64,000 bases of DNA from Aedes albopictus (GCF_035046485.1 NC_085138.1:274269694-274333693); one strand, 5' to 3'; counted from the first letter of the stretch, positions 30,732 through 41,109 are shown. Notes: generated from the sequence alone by a model not told the origin. Program-made: numbers and translations.

Positions 30732-33700
30732 ATCTAAAGGCAGCGAATTATGTCAATCTTTATTTAGAGAATAATCGTAGATGTTCTTTCATAGTTGACA
30801 GTGGTGCGGATATTTCAATAATTAAATTAAATCGAGTACCGCCTCAACAAATAGTCAATAAAAATAAACGATTTCAAATTAAAGGTATTACGCAAGGAAT
30901 TCAGGAGTCCTTAGCTGAAACGATAGAAACTTTACATTTTGAGAACGAAATAACATTATGTCACAATTTTCAAATCGTCGATGCACAATTTCCTATTCAC
31001 ACCGACGGTATATTAGGTCGTGATTTTCTAACTAAATTTAAATGCAATATAGATTATGACCATTGGTTATTAACGTTCAGAAATTTCGATCAAGAAGTTT
31101 CAATACCAATTGAAGACACTTACCAGAATAGCATATGCATTCCAGCACGATGTGAAGTAGTGCGAAAAATTCCAAATTTAAATGTTTCAAAAGATTGTTT
31201 GATAATATCTCAAGAGATACAACCAGGTGTCTTTTGTGGTAATACCATTGTATCAAGCCAAAGTCACTTAGTAAAATTCATTAACACTACTGGTTCATCT
31301 GTCGTAATTTCAGATTTTATTCCAAAAATTGAAAGTTTAGATAACTACGAATTGGTTGAAAGTACACGTTGTAGTAAAACCCAACAGCAAAGAGTACAAG
31401 AAATTTTTAAATTAACTGGAGTTGATGAGTTTCCTCCATACATCAAAAATCCTCTTAAGAATTTGATAGAAAAATACGAAGACGTTTTTTCGCTCCCAGA
31501 CGAAAAACTAACAACAAATAATTTTTACACCCAAAACATAGAACTGACAGATCACAAAGCGGTTTACATTCCAAATTATAAAATTATTCATGCACAGAAG
31601 GATGAAATCAACCGGCAAGTAAACAAAATGCTAGAAGATGACATAATCGAACCCTCAATTTCGCCATTTAATTCGCCAATATTATTGGTTCCAAAAAAGT
31701 CTAATAATAATGAGAAAAAATGGAGATTGGTAGTTGACTTTCGTCAGCTCAACAAAAAGGTAATTGCGGATAAATTCCCTTTACCACGTATTGATGTTAT
31801 TTTGGATGAATTGGGTCGTGCTAAATATTTTAGTACATTAGATTTGATGGCCGGATTCCATCAAATCCCTCTTGACGAAACATCAAAAAAATATACAGCG
31901 TTTTCCTCTCCATCTGGACATTTTAATTTCAAGAGATTGCCATTTGGGCTTAATGTTAGTCCAAATAGCTTTCAACGAATGATGAGCATAGCAATGGCTG
32001 GATTAAATCCAGAATGTGCTTTTGTTTACATAGACGATATTGTTGTTATTGGCTGCTCTGTCAAACATCATCTGAATAATTTAGCAATAGTTTTCGAAAG
32101 ATTGAGATATTATAATCTTAAACTGAACCCTATGAAATGCAAATTTTTTAAGACCCAAGTTACGTACTTAGGCCATAAAATAACTGATTGTGGAATTTTG
32201 CCCGATGACTCCAAATATAAAGTTATACGTGAATATCCCGTACCTACGAATGCAGACGAAGTACGTCGCTTTGTAGCTTTCTGTAATTATTACAGAAAAT
32301 TTATTCCTAATTTTGCGGAAATTACCAAACCACTCAATGATTTGTTAAAAAAGGGAGTTAGCTTTAAATGGACAATTCTTCATCAAGAACGATTCAATGA
32401 ACTAAAAAGTTGTTTACTTACCCCACAAATTCTAAGCTATCCAGACTTTTCAAAAGATTTCATTTTGACAACAGATGCTTCAAATATTGCATGCGGAGCT
32501 GTGTTGTCTCAAAATCATGCAAATGGCGATTTACCTATTGCATTCGCCAGCAGAGCATTCACCAAAGGAGAGAAGAATAAACCCGTAATTGAGAAAGAGT
32601 TGACTGCAATACACTGGGCGATCAACTATTTCAAGTCATATCTGTACGGGCGAAGGTTCAAAGTTCGAACTGACCATAGACCCCTAGTCTATTTATTTGG
32701 CATGCGAAATCCAACCTCAAAGTTGACCAAAATGCGTCTTGAACTAGAAGAGTTTGATTTCGATATTGAATTTATTCCAGGTAAAGATAATGTATGTGCT
32801 GATGCATTGTCGAGAATACCACATAATTCAGAAGATTTGAAAACATTAAGTATCCTTAAAGTGAACACAAGATCGATGACTCGATCTTTACAAACTAGTA
32901 AACAATCCAAGGATGTGTCGAAACCACTGAACAAGATTGATCACCTTGCAATTTGGGAAACTGACAGCTCTTCGGAAGTAAGAAAATTTCTTAAAGTTAG
33001 TTGTGAAGTGCACCACAACAAACTTTCCTTGAAACTTTTAAATCATAACTATCGGAAAATTTTAGGACAAATTATTGTCCCCGTATTAAAAAACAATGGA
33101 AGTCAAGCATTAGAGTTTGCATTTCTACAATTATCAACACTCATGAGTAAATATAACAGAAACATGCTAGCAATTTCAAAGGAGGATAACATGTTCAAGA
33201 ACATGTCGATTGAAACATTTAAGGAAATCGCAAATATTGCCATATCCAATTATCAAATTATCCTTTTTACACCTCCACGAATATTGAAGAATATTAAAGA
33301 AATTCAGGATATCCTCAAACAATTTCATATAATACCCACCGGTGGACATGTAGGTAGACATAGATTATACCTAAAGGTAAGAGAATATTTCGTGTGGAAA
33401 AACATGAAAAATGACATAATGAATTTTGTCGGAAAATGTGTCCAATGTAAAATAAATAAGGTCTATAGACACACAAAGGAAGCAGAAGTTATTACTACGA
33501 CTCCTTCCAAACCGTTTGAAGTTATCTCCGCAGACACTGTAGGACCACTTACAAAAACGAACAACGGGAATAGATTTATACTAACATTGCAATGTAACTT
33601 ATCGAAATACGTGATATTGATCCCTGTACCAACAAAAGAAGCAAACGTTTTAGCTAAAGCAATTGTTGATAACTTCATCTTAACTTTTGGATCATTTCTT

Positions 33701-34333
33701 CAACTTCGAACAGACCAAGGGTCTGAATACAATAACGAAGTAATCGAAAAAATATGTAAACATTTAGAAATCAAGCATACATTATCAACTGCCTATCACC
33801 CACAATCTATAGGAGCGTTAGAGAGAAATCACAGATGTTTAAATGAATATCTGAGATCCTTCACTAACGCTCACCAAACAGATTGGGACGATTGGGTTAA
33901 ATATTACGAATTTACTTTTAACACGACTCCACACACTGAACATGGTTATACCCCATATGAGCTTGTTTTTGGCCAAAAGGCTAAATTACCACAAAATATT
34001 CAACATGATGTACACAAAATTGAGCCAATTTATAATATCGAACAATATCATAACGAACTTAAATTCAAATTGCAGTATACCAATCAAATTGCAAGAAAAA
34101 ATCTCATTCAAAATAAAGAAAAGAGACAAATGAAAAATAATGAAGAGACTAATCCAATCAACATTTGCCCTGGAGATAGAGTATATCTTTCTAACCATAA
34201 CAGGAAAAAACTAGATCCTTTCTATCTAGGACCGTATATTGTTCATAAAAATGAAGATCCAAACTGTGTTATAATTCACCCTCAATCTAAAAAACAATCT
34301 ACAGTTCATAAAAATAGGTTAATCAAAATGTAA
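30614..34333 (+). CDS. pol: Pol polyprotein: protease, reverse transcriptase, RNase H, integrase
   Basis: The frame is open from after a stop at 30611 to TAA 34331-34333. There is no plausible ATG at its head, so it is expressed by frameshifting from gag (about 1218 residues after the slip). The aspartic protease has its DSGA centre at Asp codon 30797. The reverse transcriptase has VVDFRQLNKK, FSTLDLMAGFHQIPL, FKRLPFGL and the catalytic YIDD at 32027-32038. RNase H has TTDASNIACGAVLSQ, IEKELTAIHWA and DALSRI. Integrase has an HHCC-type zinc region (GGHVGRH, CVQCK) and catalytic D-D-E at codons 33533, 33713 and 33821 (D,D(35)E spacing), then a basic C-terminus. All catalytic residues are present and no internal stop was seen. 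The enzymes copy element RNA and insert the DNA into the host genome. Confidence 0.9.
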   Translation: MRKANATFWKHPTKKYKSRFFRSSGSAAPFNNSRSIYTINLKAANYVNLYLENNRRCSFIVDSGADISIIKLNRVPPQQIVNKNKRFQIKGITQGIQESLAETIETLHFENEITLCHNFQIVDAQFPIHTDGILGRDFLTKFKCNIDYDHWLLTFRNFDQEVSIPIEDTYQNSICIPARCEVVRKIPNLNVSKDCLIISQEIQPGVFCGNTIVSSQSHLVKFINTTGSSVVISDFIPKIESLDNYELVESTRCSKTQQQRVQEIFKLTGVDEFPPYIKNPLKNLIEKYEDVFSLPDEKLTTNNFYTQNIELTDHKAVYIPNYKIIHAQKDEINRQVNKMLEDDIIEPSISPFNSPILLVPKKSNNNEKKWRLVVDFRQLNKKVIADKFPLPRIDVILDELGRAKYFSTLDLMAGFHQIPLDETSKKYTAFSSPSGHFNFKRLPFGLNVSPNSFQRMMSIAMAGLNPECAFVYIDDIVVIGCSVKHHLNNLAIVFERLRYYNLKLNPMKCKFFKTQVTYLGHKITDCGILPDDSKYKVIREYPVPTNADEVRRFVAFCNYYRKFIPNFAEITKPLNDLLKKGVSFKWTILHQERFNELKSCLLTPQILSYPDFSKDFILTTDASNIACGAVLSQNHANGDLPIAFASRAFTKGEKNKPVIEKELTAIHWAINYFKSYLYGRRFKVRTDHRPLVYLFGMRNPTSKLTKMRLELEEFDFDIEFIPGKDNVCADALSRIPHNSEDLKTLSILKVNTRSMTRSLQTSKQSKDVSKPLNKIDHLAIWETDSSSEVRKFLKVSCEVHHNKLSLKLLNHNYRKILGQIIVPVLKNNGSQALEFAFLQLSTLMSKYNRNMLAISKEDNMFKNMSIETFKEIANIAISNYQIILFTPPRILKNIKEIQDILKQFHIIPTGGHVGRHRLYLKVREYFVWKNMKNDIMNFVGKCVQCKINKVYRHTKEAEVITTTPSKPFEVISADTVGPLTKTNNGNRFILTLQCNLSKYVILIPVPTKEANVLAKAIVDNFILTFGSFLQLRTDQGSEYNNEVIEKICKHLEIKHTLSTAYHPQSIGALERNHRCLNEYLRSFTNAHQTDWDDWVKYYEFTFNTTPHTEHGYTPYELVFGQKAKLPQNIQHDVHKIEPIYNIEQYHNELKFKLQYTNQIARKNLIQNKEKRQMKNNEETNPINICPGDRVYLSNHNRKKLDPFYLGPYIVHKNEDPNCVIIHPQSKKQSTVHKNRLIKM
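30671..30677 (+). promoter_or_regulatory. Programmed -1 frameshift slip site T TTT TTA
   Basis: In the gag frame the bases fall as (GA)T TTT TTA, the canonical X XXY YYZ heptamer for -1 slippage. Sliding back one base places ribosomes in the pol frame, which is open from 30614 onward. The gag stop is at 30729-30731. The stimulatory structure expected a few bases downstream was not convincingly identified by eye. Confidence 0.75.
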
Positions 34334-34442
34334 AATAAAGCAAAACAAAAAAATGGTTTATTATTGTTAATCGTTAATCGTTGTTAATTATTAACTCGTT
34401 AATCAGAATGGTGATACCATTCTTCTTTTTAAAAGGGGGAGG
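34334..34442 (+). promoter_or_regulatory. 3' untranslated spacer and polypurine tract
   Basis: 109 bp between the pol stop and 3' LTR. It contains a GTTAATC/GTTAATTATT repeat and the polypurine tract AAAAGGGGGAGG at 34431-34442, which would prime plus-strand DNA synthesis. There is no room for an envelope gene. Confidence 0.75.
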
Positions 34443-34854
34443 TGTGGTGACCTTTTCTACATGACCTACATAGCTTTCCATTTCTATACATTTCCTACAT
34501 TCCAACCGAAAGTAAAGCATAACACCAAACCTACCAGTAGCAACCTTAAAGCGCTGAGTAGCAAACAATCAAACTTCCTTATTCACGCCACACCAGAACC
34601 AGGTCATAGTATAATAAAACATAGGCATGGTCGAGTTGCGAGCGTGCTCTCAACAGCTGACCGTATAGGCTTAAGAGAGTGAGAGCGTGAGTGACGCACT
34701 TATGCGAATGTTCAATTGAAGTAGTAGAATGTAAGCATGTAAGGTAGCTATAAGTATTTGGAAAAATAAACAAAAGGCAATCAGTTTTGATCAACCGCGA
34801 AGTTGCGTGACTTGTGCATGTCGATTAATCCGAACCATCCACGCGACTCGCTGA
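34443..34854 (+). repeat. 3' LTR of the Ty3/gypsy element
   Basis: 412 bp, with no difference from the 5' LTR seen by eye. It is followed by the target duplication CATG at 34855-34858. Confidence 0.9.
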
Positions 34855-34952
34855 CATGAATGGTTGAATGACCTAAATAATCACGATACTATCATGGAGT
34901 GACCTTTGAGAGTTAAGAAGTTCATAGATCATGTAAGATCCAGTAAGGATGG

Positions 34953-35620
34953 TGTTCGCGCACAACGCGAACGGTGTGCAACGTTTCAACCCTGGTGTGT
35001 ACAGTTGCCATTCTCTCTCTGCTGTTCATCCTCTTTGCATAGTTCCATTCCCACCTTTCCCATTTATCAACCACCAATACAAACTAACCTCGAGTCGCCG
35101 CGAGTATTTCGGCCACCAACACTAACAAGCACCCTCATCCTATCCAACTCCAAGTCTCCACACACGCACTACTACAGACAAATCCCCAGCTTGAGCTCTC
35201 GACCGACATGCCAGCCGACCGACGCGCCAACTGTCTCGCGCTGATTGGTTGGCGCCTTTTTTACACTTCAACCAATGCCCTGCCAACATGTAATAATAAG
35301 AAGAAGCTATTCATTATAAATACTGCACCCATTGTGAAGAGCATTCATTCAGTTTCTAGCCGTTGTATGGCACACTTCAATAAACTGTCTAGTTCGAAAA
35401 GCAACAGAAAGCAGTTTTCATTCTCCGAAGCACCAATCCACTAGTCCTTTTCAGGACAGAGTTATTCGAACCGATTTCCCGTCTGAGCATCGACACTCCA
35501 GGCGTTCCTAAGGAAGGAACTGGCCGATCATCCCTGGCATTCCGAAGAGGAATTGGCCACCGCAACAGGGATCCTCCGTCCGAGAGGATTGCCCTCGTCA
35601 ACTAGTGTCCGTGATCGACA
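34953..35620 (+). repeat. 5' LTR of the BEL/Pao element
   Basis: Begins TGTTCGCGCACAACGCG and ends GTGTCCGTGATCGACA, about 668 bp. Its end was placed by the repeat of the final 57 bp at 37985-38042. A TTTTGGTCCCATCGAACCGG sequence follows, suitable as a tRNA primer-binding site with TGG as CCA complement. An AATAAA is present near 35378. Confidence 0.75.
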
Positions 35621-36151
35621 TTTTGGTCCCATCGAACCGGATCCGAAGCGATCCGCTCCCAGCGCGTTGCAACCGCAACAGAGGATTGGCAATCAACCGA
35701 ATTGCCACCGTTCCCGTTGTCCCCGTCCGTCGATGCTCAGCAGAGTTATTCAGAGTAATTTTCCTGGCTGCTTCGAGGAGGAAAATTGCTTTTTGTTGAG
35801 TGCGAAAGTAAGTCGCGAGTGAAAACCATCAGAAAGTGCGAACAGCGAGAAACGCACAGCAAGTCGCGAGTGGAAATCCATCCGGGAGTGCCCCAGCGCA
35901 AAAAACATTCCGTGTGTGTGTGAAACCCCCTCGTTGCGGAACCGAGCCGCAAGCGAGAACATTTCAAGTGAAAAGGTGAATTGCGAAAAACTTTCCGTAA
36001 GTGCCGGTTGCCGGCGTCGTCGCGAAAAAGTGAAAACCGTTAGCCGCCGCCGCGGCAGAGTCGTGAGTGCGAAGAAGAAGATTGTTGAACGTGTCCGAAC
36101 ACGTTCGATCCTGTTGCTGTTGTGCAGTGTCAAGCACCGTCGTCATGTTCG

Positions 36152-38026
36152 ATGCCGATCGAGCACACACCAACGAAGACCGACCAGAAGGAGAGGATGG
36201 CGGTGCTCAAATCGCTTGTTCACCTACGCGGACAGGTGAAGGCGAAAGTGACGCGCATCCGCAAAGTCGTCGAAGAAGCATACGGAGCTGGAGCAGTGCA
36301 GTTGGATCCGGTCCAGTTGAAACTGTACCAGCGGAATTTGGAAACCCACTACAAGGAGTATTGCGATTTGCACCGACAAATTGTGACTCTGACGCCCACC
36401 GAGAAGCTGGCCGAGCAGGATGAAACCTACATCTTTTTCGAAGCCCAGCACAACGAAACCTGTTTGTTGGTCGAAACGCTGATCCAGTCCATGACCGACA
36501 CCCCTGATATGAGACTGGCACGGCGAAACCAACCAGAAGAAGCTCCCCGCATTATTGTCCAGCAGCAACCGCTGAAGGCACCCATCCCCACCTACGATGG
36601 GAAACCAGAGAACTGGCCGCGCTTCAAGGCCATGTTTCTCGACGTGATGAAAACCTCCACGGATTCCGACACCATCAAGCTCTACCACCTGGATCGAGCC
36701 TTGATCGGCGGTGCAGCGGGAATCATCGATGACTGTACCATGCAGTCCAACAACTACGCCCATGCATGGAAGCTGCTCGAGGAGCGCCTCATCGTAGATA
36801 CTCACATCATGGGTATGCTACAGCTGAAGAAGATGAACCGACCCAGTGCGAAGGAGCTCCGTGAGCTGATCGACGATGTAACCCGGCACATCGACGGTCT
36901 AACCCTGATGAAGGAGCAGATGCTCGGAATGTCTGAGCGCTTCGTCGTGAACCTGATTGCGACAGCGTTGGACAGCCGAACCCGAATGGAGTGGGAAGCA
37001 ACCGTGCCCCACAAGCAACTACCAACCTACAAGGACACCATGGATTTCCTGAAGAAACGCTGCTCTATCCTCGAGCGGTGTGAAGAAGCGATTGTGAAGC
37101 CTACCCCGAAGCCGATTCCAGCGAAGAGTTCCAGCCAACTGAAGACGTATGCTGTCACCGAGAAAGCAGAACCGATCTGCCGACTGTGTGGCAACGGAAG
37201 CCACCCGATCTACAAGTGCGACGCCCTACGCCAGATGTCTGTTCCAGAACGAGAAACCAAGGTAAGAGAGCTCAAGTCTTGTTTTAATTGTTTGCGAACG
37301 GGTCATAGGAGTAGTGCGTGTAAATCCTCATTCAACTGTTGGAAATGTGAAGGTCGTCACCATACCCTTCTCCACCCTGAATCTGACGTGTCTCCACCCA
37401 AATCCAGATCCGATGACTCGGATTCCGAAACTGAACCCCAACAATTACAGTCCACTTCTGCCGTCTATTCCGCCAAGAAAGTCTATCCCATGTGCAACAG
37501 CCTCTTGATGACAGCGATGGTCCAAGTGTTTGATGCCGATGGGAAGCTGCAGCCTTGTCGAGTATTCCTTGACAGTGGTTCTCAAGCACACTTTGTGTCA
37601 CGCAAACTTGTTCAATCTCTGAAACTTCCCCGGCTCGCAACGAAGATCGATATCGTTGGAGCAAACAATCAAAAGTCGTCCTTGTCTGAAGTGGTGAAGC
37701 TTCAGATCAAATCACGTTATTCAAATTACACTGAGCAGTTAGAGTGTCTTGTCGCCAATCAAGTCACTGGACAAATTCCGTCAGTTCCCATCGACATCAA
37801 AACTTGGAACATCCCGCCTGGATTTACCCTTGCCGATCCCAACTTCTATATTCCCGGTGAAATAGATCTCCTAATTGGCATTCAGCATTTCTTCAAGCTG
37901 ATGATGCCAGGTCAAATCAAACTGTCCGACGATTTACCGATCCTCCAGGAAACCCGTCTTGGTTGGGTAGTCGCTGGAGCAGTTAACAGGGATCCTCCGT
38001 CCGAGAGGATTGCCCTCGTCAACTAG
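36152..38026 (+). CDS. BEL/Pao Gag-protease protein, truncated before reverse transcriptase
   Basis: 624 residues from ATG 36152. The frame continues ten codons upstream to a GTG, which was not used. The N-terminal third is helical and charged. A DUF1759-type BEL gag region follows (PIPTYDGKPENWPRFKAMF, LDRALIGGAAG, LEERLI). Two cysteine-histidine zinc knuckles come next (CRLCGNGSHPIYKC and CFNCLRTGHRSSAC), with a further CWKC near 37340. The aspartic protease has FLDSGSQAHFV (Asp codon 37571) and IDLLIGIQHF. After WVVAGAVN the sequence runs into 3' LTR-derived DNA and ends with about 13 LTR-encoded residues. The reading frame is fully open despite the deletion. It would make particle protein and protease but no polymerase. 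Confidence 0.85.
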   Translation: MPIEHTPTKTDQKERMAVLKSLVHLRGQVKAKVTRIRKVVEEAYGAGAVQLDPVQLKLYQRNLETHYKEYCDLHRQIVTLTPTEKLAEQDETYIFFEAQHNETCLLVETLIQSMTDTPDMRLARRNQPEEAPRIIVQQQPLKAPIPTYDGKPENWPRFKAMFLDVMKTSTDSDTIKLYHLDRALIGGAAGIIDDCTMQSNNYAHAWKLLEERLIVDTHIMGMLQLKKMNRPSAKELRELIDDVTRHIDGLTLMKEQMLGMSERFVVNLIATALDSRTRMEWEATVPHKQLPTYKDTMDFLKKRCSILERCEEAIVKPTPKPIPAKSSSQLKTYAVTEKAEPICRLCGNGSHPIYKCDALRQMSVPERETKVRELKSCFNCLRTGHRSSACKSSFNCWKCEGRHHTLLHPESDVSPPKSRSDDSDSETEPQQLQSTSAVYSAKKVYPMCNSLLMTAMVQVFDADGKLQPCRVFLDSGSQAHFVSRKLVQSLKLPRLATKIDIVGANNQKSSLSEVVKLQIKSRYSNYTEQLECLVANQVTGQIPSVPIDIKTWNIPPGFTLADPNFYIPGEIDLLIGIQHFFKLMMPGQIKLSDDLPILQETRLGWVVAGAVNRDPPSERIALVN

Positions 38027-38042
38027 TGTCCGTGATCGGACA
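37985..38042 (+). repeat. Remnant of the BEL/Pao 3' LTR
   Basis: From AACAGGGATCCTCCGTCCG to GTCCGTGATCGGACA it repeats 35564-35620 with a one-base difference near the end. It marks the deletion junction in pol and the true right end of the element. Confidence 0.8.
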
Positions 38043-38644
38043 GATGGCCCATAATATCCCAAAAATATATAACGAAGTTTATTGTTTCTCGAACTATTTT
38101 GGTAAATAAATTGGATTATGTAACACTACTGAACGAAGTGGCAAAAAGTTTTACCACAAGTGAAGACCTAAAGCTATATAGTTGATCTGTAATATCTCTA
38201 AGCTATTTTGGAATGACTCATTAAATGCCAGGGGAATCACAGACCACAGTTGGATGTGTAATGTTAAAGTTCATTGGGCAAATAACTACTGTTACTGTCA
38301 AGAGCTAAACTTCAGGATAGTTTGGACGATCCTCAATGTCCCGCAAAGGTTCATAATAAGGCCGTTACAAATATTTATTTCACTTTTTGTCGCACCACTC
38401 TTGGACTGGTCGAGGGGGGGGGATAAAAATAATAAAGCATTTATTCTGAAAAATATTAAAAACTCATCGGATTTGTTAAAGATATTTTGGCAAAACCCGA
38501 TATTTTGATAAATATTTTTTTGTCTGCCCCCTCAAAATGCAAAATCCGGCAAAAAAAAATTGAAGGGGGGGGAGACAAAAAGTCAAAATTAAATTTGTAT
38601 CAGCCTTATATATAGTAGATTTCAAATTGGTCAAGTCAACCTGA

Positions 38645-39125
38645 TTGATTTAGCATCGTTACTCAGATATGGCTGCTGTTACGCGTGTAGACCTGATCTG
38701 AAGTTCTGAACTCCAAGATAGGCTGACCTGGAATATCCTCATAGTGTCTCTTAATGACATTTGAGATCTCAAGAGCTTCTCCGAAACCCAGTATATTATG
38801 CAATGCTATTATTTATGGCGAAAACACATAAAGTTATGTAGATTTGAAGAACTTCATTATACAGTTTGGACCACCCTCAATATCCCAAAGGTTTATAATA
38901 AACAGTTAGACTTCAGATTGCTCCAGTAACCGTGGTTGATTATGAAACGTTACTCAGTTTAACATATGGCTGTTGTTACGAGTGTGGACCTGAAGTTCTG
39001 AACTCCAAGGTAATTTGGCTGACCTGGAATAGCCCTATAGTGTCTATAAATGACATTACAGATGTCAAGAGCTTCACGTATCCCAGTAGATTATACAATG
39101 CTATTACATATTTATGGCGCTTTCA
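38645..39125. repeat. Tandem duplication, unit about 290 bp
   Basis: 38645-38823 and 38933-39119 share, in order, GTTACTCAG, ATATGGCTG, GTTACG, GAAGTTCTGAACTCCAAG, GCTGACCTGGAATA, ATAGTGTCT, TCAAGAGCTTC and TTTATGGCG. The surrounding 38.05-39.24 kb contains further diverged pieces (TTTGGACGATCCTCAATGTC near 38320 and TTTGGACCACCCTCAATATC near 38862). No gene. Confidence 0.6.
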
Positions 39126-39334
39126 GCTTTTAGAACAACTGGTATGTCAATCATTTCGTTTTTTTTTTTTTAATTTCACGGTGTTCAGGTTGTCAATAAA
39201 GTTTCAAATAGGTACAAATATGCACATTTTTTACTAATAGAGGACTCTATTTGCAACAACTTTGCCGAAGACAATTTTCTGTTTTATTGAATGGGCGAAT
39301 TTATACAGTCGTTTCTATGTTGACCCATACCGTA

Positions 39335-39515
39335 TATGGTCTGTCCATTAAATACGTACACTATTGGGGGTAGACGAGTAGGTCTGGCCAAAGTCTACGC
39401 TCCATTCAAATTTCAAAAATTTTGTATGGACAAAAGTTTACGAGGAGGTAGGAGGTTGGGGTGGGGAGGTCTGAGATGACCAAAAATGAGTACGTATTTT
39501 ATGGACAATGCCATA
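39335..39515. mobile_element. Short MITE with TGGTCTGTCCATTAAATACG ends
   Basis: The left TATGGTCTGTCCATTAAATA and right TACGTATTTTATGGACAATG plus CCATA are imperfect inverted repeats, about 180 bp end to end. No transposase and no secure target duplication. Confidence 0.45.
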
Positions 39516-40540
39516 CTACGTCAGCGAGCTGTTACGAACGTGATGCATCAGGAAGGTTAAGCATATCTGTCCCAAGCAGATTGGCTATTACATCCAGTGG
39601 TAGTCCAGCTGTTCTCCGATACGCACCTTCAATTCTACCCTGTAATCTTCACAATCAAAGAGTGCACTTTCGAGAAATTCTCGTCTCTTCACAAGACAAA
39701 ATTATGAACCAACAAAATCAGAGCAAATGGGCTCACAACGAAGGTATAGCCAGCCACAATCCGAATCCGCGAACATATTCTTCTAAGATGAAAAAGAGAG
39801 AGAAACAGAAAATAAGGCAGAGCATCCAAGTCAAGCCACCGAGCCAGCATCACAAAAGCCGCGTGCGCGTCTTCTCCAATCTCCCGCCTGAAGCCGACCA
39901 GGAGGAGGGCATCTCGCTACGGCATGAGCAAACAAAAACAGAGATTCAACCACAGGCCCACAGCACAACACCACACTGCAGACAGGCAAGGCAGCCGACG
40001 GCGCGGCGCGCGGCCAGGCACAAGAGAGAGGCGCGCGGCGGCCACATTACGTATTATTATGACCCGTCGTGGTTCGCTCTTGTTAGTTAGCAGCAGCCTA
40101 AAATCACTGCCAGAGCCCAGTCTGGAGAGCCATGGTCTTGAATTCGAAAAAAAAAAACTCGGACTCGGGAGAAATTCATTCCGCTTTGGGGCGGTTGAAC
40201 CGTTCTTGGTTGTTTGGGATGTGAGAGGAAACTTTACAGTTGAATCCCGTATAACTTGCCACCCCCACTACCAGCACAATTTAGTTTCGCATCATATAGG
40301 ACTGTTGTAGTATGTATAATTAGGTCGAAACTTCTGCATCTGAAAAGACATCTGATGGTGGTCGGATCGCCACCAAACCGTTGATGGTCCAGCCCAGGGC
40401 TGCCACTAGTCACTAACTTAAAAGCAATCGTATCGGAACTTGGGCAGATTTTCTTCAAATGCGATCTATTGTAAAACAAATAATCGGAAGAATTTTGTTT
40501 GAATTACATTTATTCTTTTTGGCTTTCTATTGCACAGAAT
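39516..40540. other. GC-richer non-repetitive stretch, gene not recognised
   Basis: A plus frame open from 39476 (ATG) to 40090 gives about 200 residues with a basic, Gln/His/Arg-rich C-terminal half (KKREKQKIRQS, TARRAARHKREARGG). No domain was recognised, and a second overlapping frame (39924-40310) is equally open. CG-rich promoter-like DNA is an alternative explanation. Confidence 0.25.
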
Positions 40541-40552
40541 TTTTACCAGTTA

Positions 40553-40745
40553 TGTGACTTATTTGGTTGAAGAGCCGGTATGGCTAATACGGAGTCGAAG
40601 GTTTAAGTCCCACCAGAACGATTTTTTCATAAATTTATCTCTCAATTTGTCAATTAGCTACATAATGTGTCTTCTAGTTTTTCAGTATGTTTCAGATATA
40701 AGTAAATCTGGTAAAGGCCAGACAAAAGATTACTACGCAGTTAGA
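40553..40745 (+). mobile_element. tRNA-derived SINE-like repeat, second family, copy 2
   Basis: A tRNA-like head with a B-box-like AGGTTTAAGTCCCACCAGAAC is followed by AATTTATCTCTCAATTTGTC (shared with the copy at 17.9-18.06 kb). The body then continues with GTATGTTTCAGATATAAGTAAATCTGGTAAA, recognisable also at 41.97 kb in part. Confidence 0.5.
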
Positions 40746-41109
40746 GGACATAAGGTGAGGCTTAGAAGGGTCTAAGGAAAAGGGGTAGAGGAGGGATTTG
40801 TAGCGCTTTTAAGACGAGCTTTAGTCAGAAGCGGTACGAAGTCCAAGGGTTTCCAAGAACTCCCTTGACTTGGGTGTTGGTCGTTAGATATACTTAGCTA
40901 AACTATTTAGTTATCATTTGAAGCATTATGAACAAAGTGCACCCTGACACAGCCTCATGCAACTATGTTCGATACAACAGCGAGCTTAATAATTGTTGAA
41001 GGTCTTCAAGAACGTGTTTTATTATCGAATCTACAAGCGCAACTAGTGATCTCTCAATGTGTTATGATTATGGTTTGAGCTGGCATAGGCTCATTCATAT
41101 ATGTTTTAT

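Larger units (their letters stand above)
28395..34854 (+). mobile_element. Complete Ty3/gypsy-type LTR retrotransposon
   Basis: Two 412-bp LTRs (28395-28806 and 34443-34854) that appear identical by eye enclose a 5.6-kb interior with leader ORFs, gag, and a pol frame encoding protease, reverse transcriptase, RNase H and integrase in that order. The order RT before integrase and the D,D(35)E integrase mark it as Ty3/gypsy (Metaviridae) rather than Copia. CATG flanks both ends (28391-28394 and 34855-34858) as a 4-bp target duplication. A polypurine tract, AAAAGGGGGAGG, abuts the 3' LTR. No envelope gene lies between pol and the 3' LTR. Everything needed for retrotransposition looks open, so the copy is likely young and may be polymorphic among individuals. 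Confidence 0.93.
34953..38042 (+). mobile_element. BEL/Pao-type LTR retrotransposon, deletion derivative
   Basis: GATGG lies directly before the start (34948-34952) and directly after the end (38043-38047), a 5-bp target duplication as usual for BEL/Pao. The 5' LTR (34953-35620) is complete. The interior keeps leader, gag and protease, then joins directly to the last 58 bp of the 3' LTR. Reverse transcriptase, RNase H, integrase and over 600 bp of the 3' LTR are missing. Loss of the downstream genes makes it non-autonomous. The perfect duplication shows that both outer ends are original. Confidence 0.82.

Noticed and set aside
34334..34442. Envelope gene downstream of pol
   Set aside because: Only 109 bp separate the pol stop from the 3' LTR.
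36224..36805. 193-codon minus-strand frame opposite the BEL gag
   Set aside because: Antisense shadow of a convincing Gag frame with zinc knuckles and protease on the plus strand.
39476..40090. Gene of about 200 codons
   Set aside because: No motif, overlapping equally open frames, and basic low-complexity residues. Kept only as an unassigned stretch.
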